A stretch of DNA of 64,000 nt. Origin: Bacteroidota bacterium (GTDB lineage Bacteria > Bacteroidota > Bacteroidia > Cytophagales > Cytophagaceae). Positions 8,203 through 17,364 of the stretch are shown piece by piece; the stretch's first letter is position 1, and the number at the start of each line of letters is the position of its first letter. Below the pieces are notes generated by a model, which saw only the letters and a program-made list of their open reading frames with translations, ran no database searches and was not told the DNA's origin. The stretch covers positions 19,662 to 83,661 of the forward strand of contig JAEWYS010000006.1 in NCBI GenBank assembly GCA_023458555.1, in the 5' to 3' direction. The position numbers and the translations under genes are program-made.

Positions 8203-8999
8203 AAGGAATAAAAACAACAAACATTACTACAGGGGTCCGAATGCCCTTTGGAAAGCGTTCTTTAGACTATCTTCAATCTTCATATAAGGATACTATTGCT
8301 GAGTTATGTAGAGCTGTCGGAATCGTAGATACGGCAACAGTTTTGCATGGCTGTGATGTAACAGTTGATGGAGATAATTATACATACTCTTCCGGGGCTA
8401 TATGTTACAACGGAGAAGTGTATAAGGTGGAGGCTGGGGCGCTTACTGTGGAGCCAGGTCATACAGCGGTGTGGGTAATTGTTACAGAATTTCCCTCCAG
8501 TCTAAACCCTGTGCTTTTCTCAGATGGAAATTTGAGAGATGTACATTACGAAAACAAAATGATTCTCCAGTCCGGAGCATCCGGCAGCGGTGTGGCGGAT
8601 TGGAATGAGGTGGCAAGAAGATATGTGCAGGAATATATCGATTCTCCAACTGTTAACGCCTCAAATATTACGACTCCCACTGCTCGGCTCAACTGTCAGC
8701 GGCATAATGAGGCTGTTAAAATAACATTTAAAGTAACGGGTCGATGGGGAACGGGGAATGGGTATAGCTTTCGGATTAAGGTCCCAGAAAGGTTTCATTT
8801 TAAACGGGAGTCCGGCCATGCTTTGTTTGTTCAAAGTGGCGTTACAGTTCCCGCTATTGTAGGGGATTATCAGGTTTATAGTATTTTCTACAACGGAGAC
8901 ACCTATGAACTAAACCTTGCAGCTGGAGGCGATGCCGGTCCAGGAGATGGAAACGAGGTAATTCAGATTGTTGGCGAAATATCTGGAATAACAGTATGA
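8199..8999 (+). CDS. Phage fibre-associated protein with beta-rich C-terminal domain
   Basis: A 266-aa protein. The first half has the opening seen in Bacteroidota phage tail proteins (GVRMPFGKRSLDYLQSSYKD) with a beta domain of glycine/tyrosine turns; the second half (after about residue 150) forms a compact beta-sandwich-like domain (AVKITFKVTGRWGTGNGYSF). It is the last structural gene of the operon and overlaps the methyltransferase start. A fibre-tip or adhesin role is inferred. Confidence 0.5.
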   Translation: MKGIKTTNITTGVRMPFGKRSLDYLQSSYKDTIAELCRAVGIVDTATVLHGCDVTVDGDNYTYSSGAICYNGEVYKVEAGALTVEPGHTAVWVIVTEFPSSLNPVLFSDGNLRDVHYENKMILQSGASGSGVADWNEVARRYVQEYIDSPTVNASNITTPTARLNCQRHNEAVKITFKVTGRWGTGNGYSFRIKVPERFHFKRESGHALFVQSGVTVPAIVGDYQVYSIFYNGDTYELNLAAGGDAGPGDGNEVIQIVGEISGITV

Positions 9000-9781
9000 A
9001 AACACCAATAAGTTATTACGGAGGTAAGCAAACCATGTTAAAACACATCCTTCCATTAATCCCTGAACATAAGTTGTATTGTGAACCGTTTTGCGGAGGC
9101 GCAGCAGTGTTTTTTGCAAAAGATAAATCTCCGATTGAGGTTATAAACGACCTGAATGGCGATGTCGTTAATTTTTACAAAGTCTGCAAACAGGATTTTG
9201 CAGTGTTGCGCATGTTGATTCAGCAAACGCCGCATAGTAGGAAGGTACATCGTGAATCGGAGTTTATTTTAAAGAATCCGGAAGCTTTTTCGGATATCAG
9301 GCGCGCCTGGGCATTTTGGGTTCAGGCTAATATGTCTTTCTCTTCTCAGATTTTTGGCGGTTACGCTTATGAACGAAAAAGTGTAGGAACCGTCCGAAAA
9401 ACGAGTAGCAAAAAACAGGTGTTCAACAAAGAGATTCCGAAACGATTTGATTTGGTTGATATAGAGTGCAATGATGCGCTGAAAGTAATCAAAAGTAGAG
9501 ACACGGAGGATACATTTTTTTACGTTGATCCACCGTATTATAATAGCGACTGTGGGTATTATGCTGGGTATTCAATAGAGAACTTTGTGGGTTTGCTTGA
9601 GGCACTTGAGCAGGTAAAAGGGAAGTTTCTACTCAGTAGTTATCCGTCAGAGGTGTTATCTGAGTTCTCAATGCGTAACAACTGGAATACTCACTCAATC
9701 AGCAAGAAAGTTGCTGTTACAAGGCTTACGAAGAAGACAAAAACGGAAGTTTTAACAGCTAATTACAAATTAGTTGCTTGA
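8996..9781 (+). CDS. D12-class adenine-N6 DNA methyltransferase (Dam family)
   Basis: A 261-aa protein with the full set of D12/Dam features: N-terminal YYGGK, SAM-binding motif I CEPFCGGAAVFF near residue 30, a short DLN segment after it, and catalytic motif IV DPPY (FYVDPPYYNSD) near residue 175. It transfers methyl from S-adenosylmethionine to adenine in DNA. No restriction nuclease gene lies beside it, so it is probably an orphan phage methylase used against host restriction. Starts at ATGA overlapping the fibre gene stop. Confidence 0.92.
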   Translation: MKTPISYYGGKQTMLKHILPLIPEHKLYCEPFCGGAAVFFAKDKSPIEVINDLNGDVVNFYKVCKQDFAVLRMLIQQTPHSRKVHRESEFILKNPEAFSDIRRAWAFWVQANMSFSSQIFGGYAYERKSVGTVRKTSSKKQVFNKEIPKRFDLVDIECNDALKVIKSRDTEDTFFYVDPPYYNSDCGYYAGYSIENFVGLLEALEQVKGKFLLSSYPSEVLSEFSMRNNWNTHSISKKVAVTRLTKKTKTEVLTANYKLVA

Positions 9782-9849
9782 TTAGATACTGTATAAAGTT
9801 AGTAAAAGTACTTTGGATTGCATAATAAAAATTGTGCTTTTTTATCCTC

Positions 9850-9878
9850 AAAAGCCTGATTTTGTTCAGGCTTTTTTG
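9850..9878 (+). terminator. Rho-independent terminator of the tail operon
   Basis: Perfect 10-bp stem AAAAGCCTGA / TCAGGCTTTT (9850-9859 with 9866-9875), six-base loop, followed by Ts. It lies 68 bases after the methyltransferase stop. Confidence 0.85.
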
Positions 9879-10092
9879 CTGTTAAAATGCAATTTTATCG
9901 TTGTTTAAATGGTGTTGAAATATGTGCTTTCGAATTTGTAAAATATGTACTTTTGATTTTGCGATTATCAGAACACCAATATAGGGCGCTGTCCGGCATT
10001 TTTTCTTTTTTCCGGTGATAATTTGTTTTTATTTTGCTTTCAACCCTTACTGCAAAAGAAGGTTTGATTTTTGCTTAACATCACATTTGATC
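9879..10092. other. Phage/host junction region before tatD
   Basis: AT-rich stretch without a gene. A perfect -7 box TACTTTTG lies at 9948-9955, but no TTG sits at the usual distance before it, so it is only a candidate promoter for tatD. The prophage attachment site may lie here; its partner would be outside the window. Confidence 0.4.
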
Positions 10093-10884
10093 ATGTACAT
10101 CGATTCGCACGCCCATATTTACAACGAACAATTCAAAGACCAGCTCGCTGAAGCTGTTGATACAGCCCTGGCTTCCGGGGTCGGCAAAATATACATGCCC
10201 AATGTCAATGTGGATTCCATTGATGCCATGCTGGAAGCAGAGCATCGCTATCCGGATGTCTGCATACCCATGATGGGCCTGCATCCCTGCGATGTTAAAA
10301 AAGGATTTGAAAAAGATCTGTATGTGGTTGAAGACTGGCTCTCAAAGCGGACATTTGCCGCCATTGGCGAAATGGGACTTGATTACTACTGGGACGAGAG
10401 TTTCAGAGAGGAGCAAAAGGAAGCCTTTCGCATACAGGTAGAGCTGGCCATAAAATACAAGCTGCCAATTGTATTGCATACCAGGAATGCCAACCGGGAC
10501 GCTATCGATCTGGTAAGCAGCCTCAAATCCGATTCACTCAGAGGTATTTTCCATTGTTTTTCCGGTACGGTGGAAGAAGCAAAGGAAATGATTGCTCTCG
10601 ATTTTCTGCTTGGGATAGGCGGAGTGATAACCTTTAAAAACGGTGGTCTGGACAAAGTGCTTCCTGATCTTCCCGCCGAATCAATGGTGCTGGAAACAGA
10701 TTGTCCCTACCTGGCTCCGGTACCATACCGGGGCAAGCGCAATGAGCCATCATATATTCCGCTGATTGCTTCAAAATTATCTGAGCTGATGCGAATCAGC
10801 ACAGACGAAATAAAGGAAATCACTACCCGAAACGCTCTTGCTGTTTTCAAAGCAGTAAATAGTCCGGAGATAAAAAATGAATAA
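10093..10884 (+). CDS. tatD: TatD family metal-dependent deoxyribonuclease
   Basis: The start chosen is the ATG at 10093 giving MYIDSHAHIYNEQ; an upstream in-frame start would add an AT-rich, non-conserved tail. The 263-aa length fits the family. Metal-binding motifs of the TIM-barrel hydrolase are visible: HAH near residue 6, GEMGLDYYWD with the bridging Glu near residue 95, LHTRNA near 130, FHCFSG near 155 and ETDCPYLAP near 205. TatD proteins are 3'-5' exonucleases acting on DNA damage. The gene marks the return to chromosomal DNA after the prophage. Confidence 0.92.
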   Translation: MYIDSHAHIYNEQFKDQLAEAVDTALASGVGKIYMPNVNVDSIDAMLEAEHRYPDVCIPMMGLHPCDVKKGFEKDLYVVEDWLSKRTFAAIGEMGLDYYWDESFREEQKEAFRIQVELAIKYKLPIVLHTRNANRDAIDLVSSLKSDSLRGIFHCFSGTVEEAKEMIALDFLLGIGGVITFKNGGLDKVLPDLPAESMVLETDCPYLAPVPYRGKRNEPSYIPLIASKLSELMRISTDEIKEITTRNALAVFKAVNSPEIKNE

Positions 10885-10954
10885 AAAAGGTCTGATTTAC
10901 GTTAAATTAAAGCAACATTGCGGGTAGTACAGACCAATTCCCGGAGCACAGAAC

Positions 10955-11791
10955 ATGAAAATCATACTTGTATTATCAATAACACTTCTTTTCAGTCTTA
11001 CAGCCTGCGGACAGACCGCTGAAAAGCCTGAAAGCACAAAACAAACCAATATCATGGACAAAGCGACAACAAGCAAAATGCAGGTAGAAATATGGAGCGA
11101 CATTATGTGTCCCTTCTGCTATATCGGAAAACGTCATTATGAAGAGGCATTGAACAGGTTTGCCGACAGAGAAGCTATCGAAATCGTCTGGAAGAGCTTT
11201 CAGCTTGATCCGGACATACCAACAGCGATTTCCAAGCCAATAAATGTGTATGAGTATCTTGCCAACCGCAAAGGAATGTCTTATGATCAGTCTGTGCGCA
11301 TGCATCAGAATGTAACAGAAATGGCACGAAAAGCCGGATTAGAGTATAATTTTGACAAAGCCGTCACTGCCAACTCGTTTGATGCGCACAAAGTCATTCA
11401 GCTGGCCAAAGCAAAAGGCCTCGGAGATGCTATAGAAGAGCGCTTCTTTAAAGCATACTTCACCGAAGGAAGAAATCTGGCAGACAGCACAACTCTGGCA
11501 GAGCTTGGCAGCGATATCGGGCTGGACAGAGAAGAGGTGCTGCATGCGCTGAAAGACGATCGCTATGCTTATCTCGTTAATCAGGATATTATGGAGGCAA
11601 GGCAAATCGGAGTCACAGGTGTTCCGTTCTTTGTTTTTAACCGCAAATATGCCGTATCCGGCGCTCAGCCGGCCGATGCGTTCCTCAAAACCATTGAAAA
11701 AGCATACGCAGAATGGCGTCGGGACAATCCCCGTACAAAACTGGATATCAGCAGCGGTCCTGCCTGTACCCCGGAAGGCCTGTGCGAATAG
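10955..11791 (+). CDS. Exported DsbA/FrnE-like thiol oxidoreductase lipoprotein
   Basis: 278 aa. Residues 1-18 form a lipoprotein signal peptide with lipobox LTAC and acylated Cys18. The DsbA-like thioredoxin fold starts near residue 42, has the active-site CPFC at 52-55, an all-helical insertion, and the cis-proline loop GVTGVPFFVF near residue 220. FrnE-like proteins are usually cytoplasmic; the lipobox puts this one in the cell envelope. A final C-x5-C pair sits at the C-terminus. Probable role: oxidation or isomerisation of exported proteins. Starts 70 bases after tatD. Confidence 0.85.
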   Translation: MKIILVLSITLLFSLTACGQTAEKPESTKQTNIMDKATTSKMQVEIWSDIMCPFCYIGKRHYEEALNRFADREAIEIVWKSFQLDPDIPTAISKPINVYEYLANRKGMSYDQSVRMHQNVTEMARKAGLEYNFDKAVTANSFDAHKVIQLAKAKGLGDAIEERFFKAYFTEGRNLADSTTLAELGSDIGLDREEVLHALKDDRYAYLVNQDIMEARQIGVTGVPFFVFNRKYAVSGAQPADAFLKTIEKAYAEWRRDNPRTKLDISSGPACTPEGLCE

Positions 11792-11803
11792 CAGAAGCAC
11801 TGG

Positions 11804-11866
11804 CAGGCAGCTGCTGCCCGGCTGTATACAAGATCAGCAATAATAGCTGCCTGTCTCTGTTTTTAT
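11804..11866 (+). terminator. Possible terminator after the FrnE-like gene
   Basis: Perfect 9-bp inverted repeat CAGGCAGCT (11804-11812) and AGCTGCCTG (11845-11853) followed by TCTCTGTTTTT. The 32-base loop is long, so the call is tentative. Confidence 0.45.
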
Positions 11867-11886
11867 GATCCGCCGAATCATCAACA

Positions 11887-13026
11887 ATGAATACAAACCT
11901 CTCATTACGTAGCATGGCCGGATTCAGCTTATTCATCCTGATTACCCTATTGCTGCCGGCCGGCCGGACACAGGCTCAAATCCTGAAGCCCGGCTTTGAT
12001 ATCGACGAATATATTGAGCTTCTCAAGCTGACTTCCAAAAACAGTGATCTTGAGTTTGGCAAGGATATGCCTATGCCTGATCACTTTTTGCTTCAATACC
12101 GCTCCGCTGCCATGGGGCTGGACAACGCCTGGGAATTGTGGATCAATACAGACAGCAGCATTGCGGCCATCAGCTTGCGGGGCTCTACCGGCAATACCGA
12201 AAGCTGGCTGGCCAATTTTTATTCTGCCATGGTACCAGCCACCGGCTATCTGGTATTAAGTCCGGCAGATACCTTTCATTATCAGCTGGCAGAACATACT
12301 CAGGCCGCAGTGCATACAGGATGGCTGCTGGGCATGGCTTATCTGAGCAAAGAAATTGTACCCCGGATAGACTCATGCCATACGCAGGGGATCCGGGATT
12401 TTTACATTACCGGCCACAGTCAGGGAGGCGCTATAGGATATCTGCTTACTTCCTACGTATATCATCTTCAGTTAAACGGTCAGCTCCCTGCCGATATCCG
12501 GTTCAAGACATACTGCAGCGCCGGCCCCAAGCCCGGCAACCTGCATTTTGCCTATGCTTACGAAACACTGACACAGGAAGGCTGGTCATACAATATTGTA
12601 AACTCTGCTGACTGGGTACCGGAAATGCCTTTTTCGGTGCAGACCATTCACGATCTCAACGAAGTCAATCCTTTCCAGAATGCCAGAGGCATGATCAGAA
12701 AGCAGAAATTTCCGAAACGCCTGGCATTTCGCATGATGTACAACCGGCTGACCCGGCCTGCCGAAAAGGCGCAGCGCAATTACCAAAAATACCTGGGTAC
12801 CGTGATGTCCGGACAGATACGAAAGCATCTGCATGAATTCAGTCCACCAGTCTATTGCTCCAGCAATGACTATGTCCGTACCGGAGCATCCGTTATTTTA
12901 AATGGCGACACCGAGTACATTAAGCAGTTTCCCGCTGATAAGCAAAAAATAATGAATCAGCATTCTTTCTATGCCTACCTGTTTCTGGCCCGGCAATTAA
13001 AAACCGCAAAGGAAGAGAAAAAATAA
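11887..13026 (+). CDS. Exported class 3 (fungal-type) lipase
   Basis: 379 aa with a signal peptide ending near residue 30 (TQA). The alpha/beta-hydrolase core shows the lipase-3 strand and turn ISLRGSTGN and the nucleophile elbow GHSQGG, followed by the usual YLLTSYVYHL helix. The Asp (SADWVPEMP) and a late His (EFSPPVY or NQHSFY region) would complete the triad. Substrates are likely acyl esters outside the cytoplasm. No T9SS sorting domain is seen, so it may stay in the periplasm. Confidence 0.82.
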   Translation: MNTNLSLRSMAGFSLFILITLLLPAGRTQAQILKPGFDIDEYIELLKLTSKNSDLEFGKDMPMPDHFLLQYRSAAMGLDNAWELWINTDSSIAAISLRGSTGNTESWLANFYSAMVPATGYLVLSPADTFHYQLAEHTQAAVHTGWLLGMAYLSKEIVPRIDSCHTQGIRDFYITGHSQGGAIGYLLTSYVYHLQLNGQLPADIRFKTYCSAGPKPGNLHFAYAYETLTQEGWSYNIVNSADWVPEMPFSVQTIHDLNEVNPFQNARGMIRKQKFPKRLAFRMMYNRLTRPAEKAQRNYQKYLGTVMSGQIRKHLHEFSPPVYCSSNDYVRTGASVILNGDTEYIKQFPADKQKIMNQHSFYAYLFLARQLKTAKEEKK

Positions 13027-13036
13027 TTTCTCTTCC
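13011..13036. terminator. Palindromic hairpin over the lipase stop codon
   Basis: Perfect 10-bp stem GGAAGAGAAA / TTTCTCTTCC with a six-base loop that contains the TAA stop. No T-tract follows, so it may act as an mRNA 3' stabiliser rather than as a terminator. Confidence 0.45.
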
Positions 13037-13348
13037 CAGAGCAGCATTACTGCTTATACAATCATTTACAGGAAAAAAGCGGGACCCTGAAAACGGGATT
13101 ATGTCATCCGGCAAAACCCGGACTACCATTTCGAAGTATATATGAGATGTACTACTTCTTTTTTGCAAAACGGTGATGTAAACATTTTTATCCGGAATTC
13201 GGCATTCATTAAATACTGAATCAATTTTATTGAATCGGGACGGGCAATGCACGATAACATGCTGCATTGAGCCAGTCCGGGATTATCACTTATTAGAACA
13301 GGAAGTATTCGCTCTGTATCATCAAATTATAAAAATGTACTGTTGTCC
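13037..13348. other. Intergenic region before prpD
   Basis: 312 bases without a convincing gene. It should hold the promoter of the prp operon, but I see no clear TTG/TAnnTTTG pair and no obvious operator. Confidence 0.4.
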
Positions 13349-14860
13349 ATGAAAAAACACATAGTAAGAGTCTATCCTTCCAAAGAGCAGCTGCCGCGCG
13401 AAGAGCAGCTGGCCTGGAAGCTGGCCGTTATGGTTACCGATTATGAAGCGCCCATATCAGACGAGGTTACTGATATGGTCATCAACCGTATACTTGACAA
13501 TGCTGCTGTTGCAGCTGCTTCCCTTAACCGTACACCGGTGGTCAATGCACGCGCTCAGGCCATAGCACATGCACGCGGCTCCAGAGGAGCCAATGTCTTT
13601 GGTATGCCTGCTTCTTTTCTTGTCCATGCCGAATGGGCAGCCTGGGCCAATTGTGTAGCAGTGCGTGAGCTGGACTTTCACGATACATTTCTTGCTGCAG
13701 ACTACTCGCATCCGGCCGACAGCATTCCGGCCATTATAGCCGTAGCCCAGCAGGCTGGTCTGGGAGGAGCTGACGTATTACGGGGCATAGTGGCTGCTTA
13801 TGAAGTTCATGTGGCTCTGGTCAAGGCCATCTGCCTTCACAAGCACAAGATTGATCATATCGCGCACCTCTGCCCTGCTCAGGCAGCCGGTGTATGTGCG
13901 CTGCTCCGCCTCGATACCGAGACGACCTTTCAGGCCATACAGCAGGCCCTGCACACTTCCATCAGTACCAGACAAAGCCGTAAAGGCGAAATCAGCAGCT
14001 GGAAAGCCTATGTACCCGGTCACGGCGCCAAGCTTGCCATCGAAGCAGCAGACAGAGCGATGAGAGGAGAAAAAAGCCCGTCGCCGATCTATGAGGGAGA
14101 GGATTCTGTAATTGCCTGGATACTGGATGGTCCCGACGGCCGTTACGAAATAGAGCTGCCCGGACCGGGAGAAGCCAAAAGGGCCATTCTCGAAACCTAT
14201 ACCAAAGAGCATTCGGCCGAATATCAGGCGCAGGCCCTGATTGATCTTGCCATCAAGCTTAAGCCAAAAATCAATAACACGGACGATATACAGTCTGTCG
14301 TAATCGAAACATCGCATCATACACATTATGTAATCGGCACCGGCTCCAACGATCCTCAGAAGTTTGATCCGTATGCCACCAGAGAGACCCTTGACCACTC
14401 CATTATGTACATCTTTGCTGTTGCCCTGCAGGATGGTGTGTGGCACCATGTCAACTCCTATACTCCCCAGCGCGCGCAGAGGGAAGACACTATCCGATTG
14501 TGGAAGAAGATCTCAACGGTCGAAAAGGAAAAATGGACAGAGCTATACCATGCCGAGAATCCTGACAAAAAAGCCTTTGGCGGTAAAGTGATAATCACCA
14601 TGAAAGACGGCAGCGTAATTGCGGAAGAGCTTGAACGGGCCAATGCCCATCCGGCGGGAGAAAAGCCTTTTGGCAGAGACGAATATCTCCGTAAGTTTCA
14701 TACATTGACCGAAGGCACTTTGTCAGGGGCAGAACAAAACCGTTTCATTGCCCTAGCTACCCAATTGCCTCAGCTTGACCATCAGGGGATCATGCAGCTG
14801 ACTATCGAAGTAAATCAGGCAGGCCTGAAGCCGGCCGAAAAGAAAGGACTGTTTGAATGA
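13349..14860 (+). CDS. prpD: 2-methylcitrate dehydratase, MmgE/PrpD family
   Basis: The ATG at 13349 is preferred over a TTG six bases upstream. The 503-aa protein has the MmgE/PrpD all-helical domain with HARGSRGANVF and AVRELDFHDTFLAADYSHPA (the conserved D-x-D-T and H-P region), and a C-terminal domain with TRETLDHSIMYIFAVALQDG. It dehydrates 2-methylcitrate to 2-methylaconitate in the methylcitrate cycle. It overlaps prpB by four bases, with prpC following, which fixes its role. Confidence 0.92.
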   Translation: MKKHIVRVYPSKEQLPREEQLAWKLAVMVTDYEAPISDEVTDMVINRILDNAAVAAASLNRTPVVNARAQAIAHARGSRGANVFGMPASFLVHAEWAAWANCVAVRELDFHDTFLAADYSHPADSIPAIIAVAQQAGLGGADVLRGIVAAYEVHVALVKAICLHKHKIDHIAHLCPAQAAGVCALLRLDTETTFQAIQQALHTSISTRQSRKGEISSWKAYVPGHGAKLAIEAADRAMRGEKSPSPIYEGEDSVIAWILDGPDGRYEIELPGPGEAKRAILETYTKEHSAEYQAQALIDLAIKLKPKINNTDDIQSVVIETSHHTHYVIGTGSNDPQKFDPYATRETLDHSIMYIFAVALQDGVWHHVNSYTPQRAQREDTIRLWKKISTVEKEKWTELYHAENPDKKAFGGKVIITMKDGSVIAEELERANAHPAGEKPFGRDEYLRKFHTLTEGTLSGAEQNRFIALATQLPQLDHQGIMQLTIEVNQAGLKPAEKKGLFE

Positions 14861-15762
14861 TTATCAATCCTACCTCTCCCGAACAAAAACGCAAGCAGCT
14901 GGCAGAAGGCATACGCTCCGGCAGGCTGCTGCAATTTCCAGGCGCCTATAACCCTCTCGTGGCTATGCTGATTGAACAGAAAGGCTTTGACGGAGTATAT
15001 GTATCCGGCGCTGTCATGGCCAACTCGCTCGGATTGCCCGATATTGGCATGACTACCCTGACGGAAGTAACCGGAGCAGCTTCTTCTATTGCCCGTGTCA
15101 CCTCACTTCCTGTCATTATGGATATTGATACAGGTTTCGGAGAGCTCATGATGGTAGCCCGCACTATCAAAGAGCTGATATATCTGGGAATTGCCGGATG
15201 TCATCTGGAAGACCAGGTCAATCCGAAACGATGTGGTCATCTGGACAACAAAGAACTGGTTTCCAGCACAGATATGGTAAAAAAAATCAAGGCAGCAGCC
15301 GAAGCAAAAACAGATCCGGATTTTCTGCTCATTGCCCGTACCGATGCCAAAGGCAGCGAAGGGATGGACAAAGCCATAGACCGGGCCAAAGCATACGTGG
15401 ATGCCGGAGCTGACATGATCTTTCCGGAGGCGCTGCAGGATGAAAAGGAGTTTGAGACATTCCGCAAAGCGATCTCCGCTCCCCTGCTTGCCAATATGAC
15501 GGAGTTTGGGAAAAGCAGATTACTGACCAGACAACAACTGGAAAATATCGGTTATAACCTGGTCATATACCCGGTCACAACGCAGCGCTGGGCGATGAAA
15601 GCGGTGGAAGACGGTCTGGACAGCCTCCGGGCTGCCGGCACTCAGGCTCATACGCTGGAGCATATGCAGACACGGGCACGCCTGTACGAGGTGCTGAACT
15701 ACGAGGCGTACAATCAATATGATCAGTCTCTGTATAATTTCAGGCTGGGAGATGATCAGTAA
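14857..15762 (+). CDS. prpB: 2-methylisocitrate lyase
   Basis: 301 aa, isocitrate lyase/PEP mutase superfamily TIM barrel. Visible landmarks: the substrate loop YVSGAVMANSLGLPDIG, the metal-site DIDTGFGE near residue 86, and the signature LEDQVNPKRCGHLDNK with catalytic Cys in K-R-C-G-H near residue 125, then ARTDA and EAL. It cleaves methylisocitrate to pyruvate and succinate. Start ATGA overlaps the prpD stop, so the two are translationally coupled. Confidence 0.93.
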   Translation: MIINPTSPEQKRKQLAEGIRSGRLLQFPGAYNPLVAMLIEQKGFDGVYVSGAVMANSLGLPDIGMTTLTEVTGAASSIARVTSLPVIMDIDTGFGELMMVARTIKELIYLGIAGCHLEDQVNPKRCGHLDNKELVSSTDMVKKIKAAAEAKTDPDFLLIARTDAKGSEGMDKAIDRAKAYVDAGADMIFPEALQDEKEFETFRKAISAPLLANMTEFGKSRLLTRQQLENIGYNLVIYPVTTQRWAMKAVEDGLDSLRAAGTQAHTLEHMQTRARLYEVLNYEAYNQYDQSLYNFRLGDDQ

Positions 15763-15797
15763 GTATACATAATTCCAACATCTTAAAACATAAAGCT

Positions 15798-16913
15798 ATG
15801 TCTGATAAAATAAAAGTACCTAAAGGTCTGGCCGGTGTCGTGGTGGATTCTTCCTCCATTTCCAACGTCATTCCGGAAAAATGCCTGCTCTATTATCGCG
15901 GATACAGCGTGGTGGAGCTTTCAGAAAAATGTACATTTGAAGAAGTAGCTTATCTGCTGGTAATGGGTGAGCTTCCGGACCGGCAGCAGCTTGCCCGGTT
16001 CAGAGAAAAAGAGAACTCCTATCGGACCTTGTCTCCCGAGCTGCTTGAAGTCCTGCAGAATATTCCTGCCAATGCGCACCCTATGGATGTGCTCCGGACA
16101 GGGATCAGCCTGCTGGGCACGCAGGACCAGCGTACCTGGGACAATAGCGAGGAAGTAAACCAGGACAAGTTTTGCCGTATTTTTGCACAGGTTCCCATCA
16201 TCATAGCGGTAGCCCTGCGCCGCAGAATGGGCAAAACCATTATTCCCCCGGACCGGAATCTGAGCTATCTGGCCAATTTCTTCCATATGTGCTTTGGCGA
16301 GCAGCCCTCTTCTGTTGTCCTGAAAGCATTTGAAGTATCTCTGATTCTGTATGCCGAGCACAGCTTCAATGCATCGACCTTTGCAGCACGGGTAATCACT
16401 TCTACCGGCTCTGATCTGTACAGTGCCATTACCGGTGGCATAGGTGCGCTAAAAGGTCCGCTGCACGGCGGAGCCAACGAGCAGGTCATGCATGTGCTGA
16501 AAGAGATCGGCGAGCCTGCCAATGCCGAACCCTGGCTGCGCAAAGCTCTGGAGGAAAAACGTCTGGTGATGGGGTTCGGCCATCGCGTATATCGTTTCGG
16601 AGACTCCAGAGTGCCTACCATGAAAAACTGGGAGGAAAAGCTGGCGGAAGTAACCGGGCAGCAAAAATGGATGGAAATCTCGGATATTCTGGAAAAAATC
16701 ATGGTAAAGGAAAAAAGTATTCATCCCAATCTGGATTTTCCTGCCGGACCAGCGTACTATATGATGGGATTTCCTATTGATTTCTTTACTCCGATTTTTG
16801 TAATGGCACGGATCACCGGCTGGACGGCTCATGTTATTGAGCAGCAAGCTGAAAACAAGATCATTCGTCCGCTGGCCGAATACACGGGGCCTGGTGAACG
16901 CGAGATAAGTTAA
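15798..16913 (+). CDS. prpC: 2-methylcitrate synthase (citrate synthase family)
   Basis: 371 aa, the short citrate synthase type. Catalytic and binding motifs are present: AEHSFNASTFAARV with the catalytic His, GALKGPLHGGANEQVM, and GFGHRVYRFGDSRV, followed by the Asp region (NLDFPAGPAYYMMG) that ends the triad. It joins propionyl-CoA and oxaloacetate. The family also includes true citrate synthases, but the position 35 bases after prpB makes methylcitrate synthase the likely activity. No PrpR-type regulator is next to it. Confidence 0.9.
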   Translation: MSDKIKVPKGLAGVVVDSSSISNVIPEKCLLYYRGYSVVELSEKCTFEEVAYLLVMGELPDRQQLARFREKENSYRTLSPELLEVLQNIPANAHPMDVLRTGISLLGTQDQRTWDNSEEVNQDKFCRIFAQVPIIIAVALRRRMGKTIIPPDRNLSYLANFFHMCFGEQPSSVVLKAFEVSLILYAEHSFNASTFAARVITSTGSDLYSAITGGIGALKGPLHGGANEQVMHVLKEIGEPANAEPWLRKALEEKRLVMGFGHRVYRFGDSRVPTMKNWEEKLAEVTGQQKWMEISDILEKIMVKEKSIHPNLDFPAGPAYYMMGFPIDFFTPIFVMARITGWTAHVIEQQAENKIIRPLAEYTGPGEREIS

Positions 16914-16926
16914 CGAAACCAGTCCC

Positions 16927-16969
16927 GCATGCGGAAAAGCAATGGTTCATTATTTTTCCGCATGCTTTT
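16927..16969 (+). terminator. Terminator of the prp operon
   Basis: Perfect 12-bp stem GCATGCGGAAAA / TTTTCCGCATGC (16927-16938, 16954-16965) followed by TTTT, 13 bases after the prpC stop. Confidence 0.8.
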
Positions 16970-17364
16970 GGATATTTTGCCAACCCCTGCCCGGCGTTTT
17001 GCTAACCATATTTTCAATATATTTCCGAAAAAACAGATGCTATCAGCAGGCCACTACAGACCATCCGGTCAGACACACCTCCAAAGCCATTACACACGTC
17101 CGGAACTGAATCCGCCAGCGCTCCCCCTTCTTAAAAACATACAAATAAATATTTGTAAATAAACAATTTACAAAACAACCAAAATCTGACAATTTATTTT
17201 TTGTTTACTTTCCCTTAACCCACTCGTCCCGGAAATATAAGAATACGATTCAGACAAAATCAGACAGCCCGGGCATTTTATTTCATTGATTTTGTCACTC
17301 AGCCTTCCCGTAAGGGGAATTTATATTTTAAATTAAAATTGACACAACGCCCAATTAAACTTTA
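16970..17364. other. Intergenic region before the CE15 gene with an operator-like palindrome
   Basis: 395 bases without a convincing gene. The left part is GC-balanced, the right part strongly AT-rich. It holds the perfect inverted repeat at 17152-17174 described separately. No clear TAnnTTTG box was found. Confidence 0.45.
17152..17174. promoter_or_regulatory. Candidate operator: perfect 9+5+9 inverted repeat
   Basis: TTTGTAAAT (17152-17160), five-base spacer, ATTTACAAA (17166-17174). Only two of nine pairs are not AT (one G-C per arm), so the hairpin would be weak; a dimeric DNA-binding protein site is more likely. It lies about 190 bases upstream of the CE15 start. Confidence 0.45.

Larger units (their letters stand above)
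1..9781 (+). mobile_element. Prophage or tail-like particle locus, right part (tail, baseplate, fibre, methylase genes)
   Basis: Fifteen plus-strand genes are packed with start/stop overlaps and run in the order tail tube-like, frameshifted chaperone, hub, spike, gp25-like wedge, LysM protein, fibre genes, gp47/J-like wedge, gp48/I-like protein, fibre, DNA methyltransferase. That order matches Mu/P2-type contractile tails. Capsid, terminase, lysis and integration genes are not in the window, so the left end lies upstream. The right end is probably between the methylase stop (9781) and tatD (10093); a strong terminator sits there. No tape-measure gene is present where one is expected, so this may be a defective prophage, a tailocin-like locus, or a phage with the gene elsewhere. 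Confidence 0.85.
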
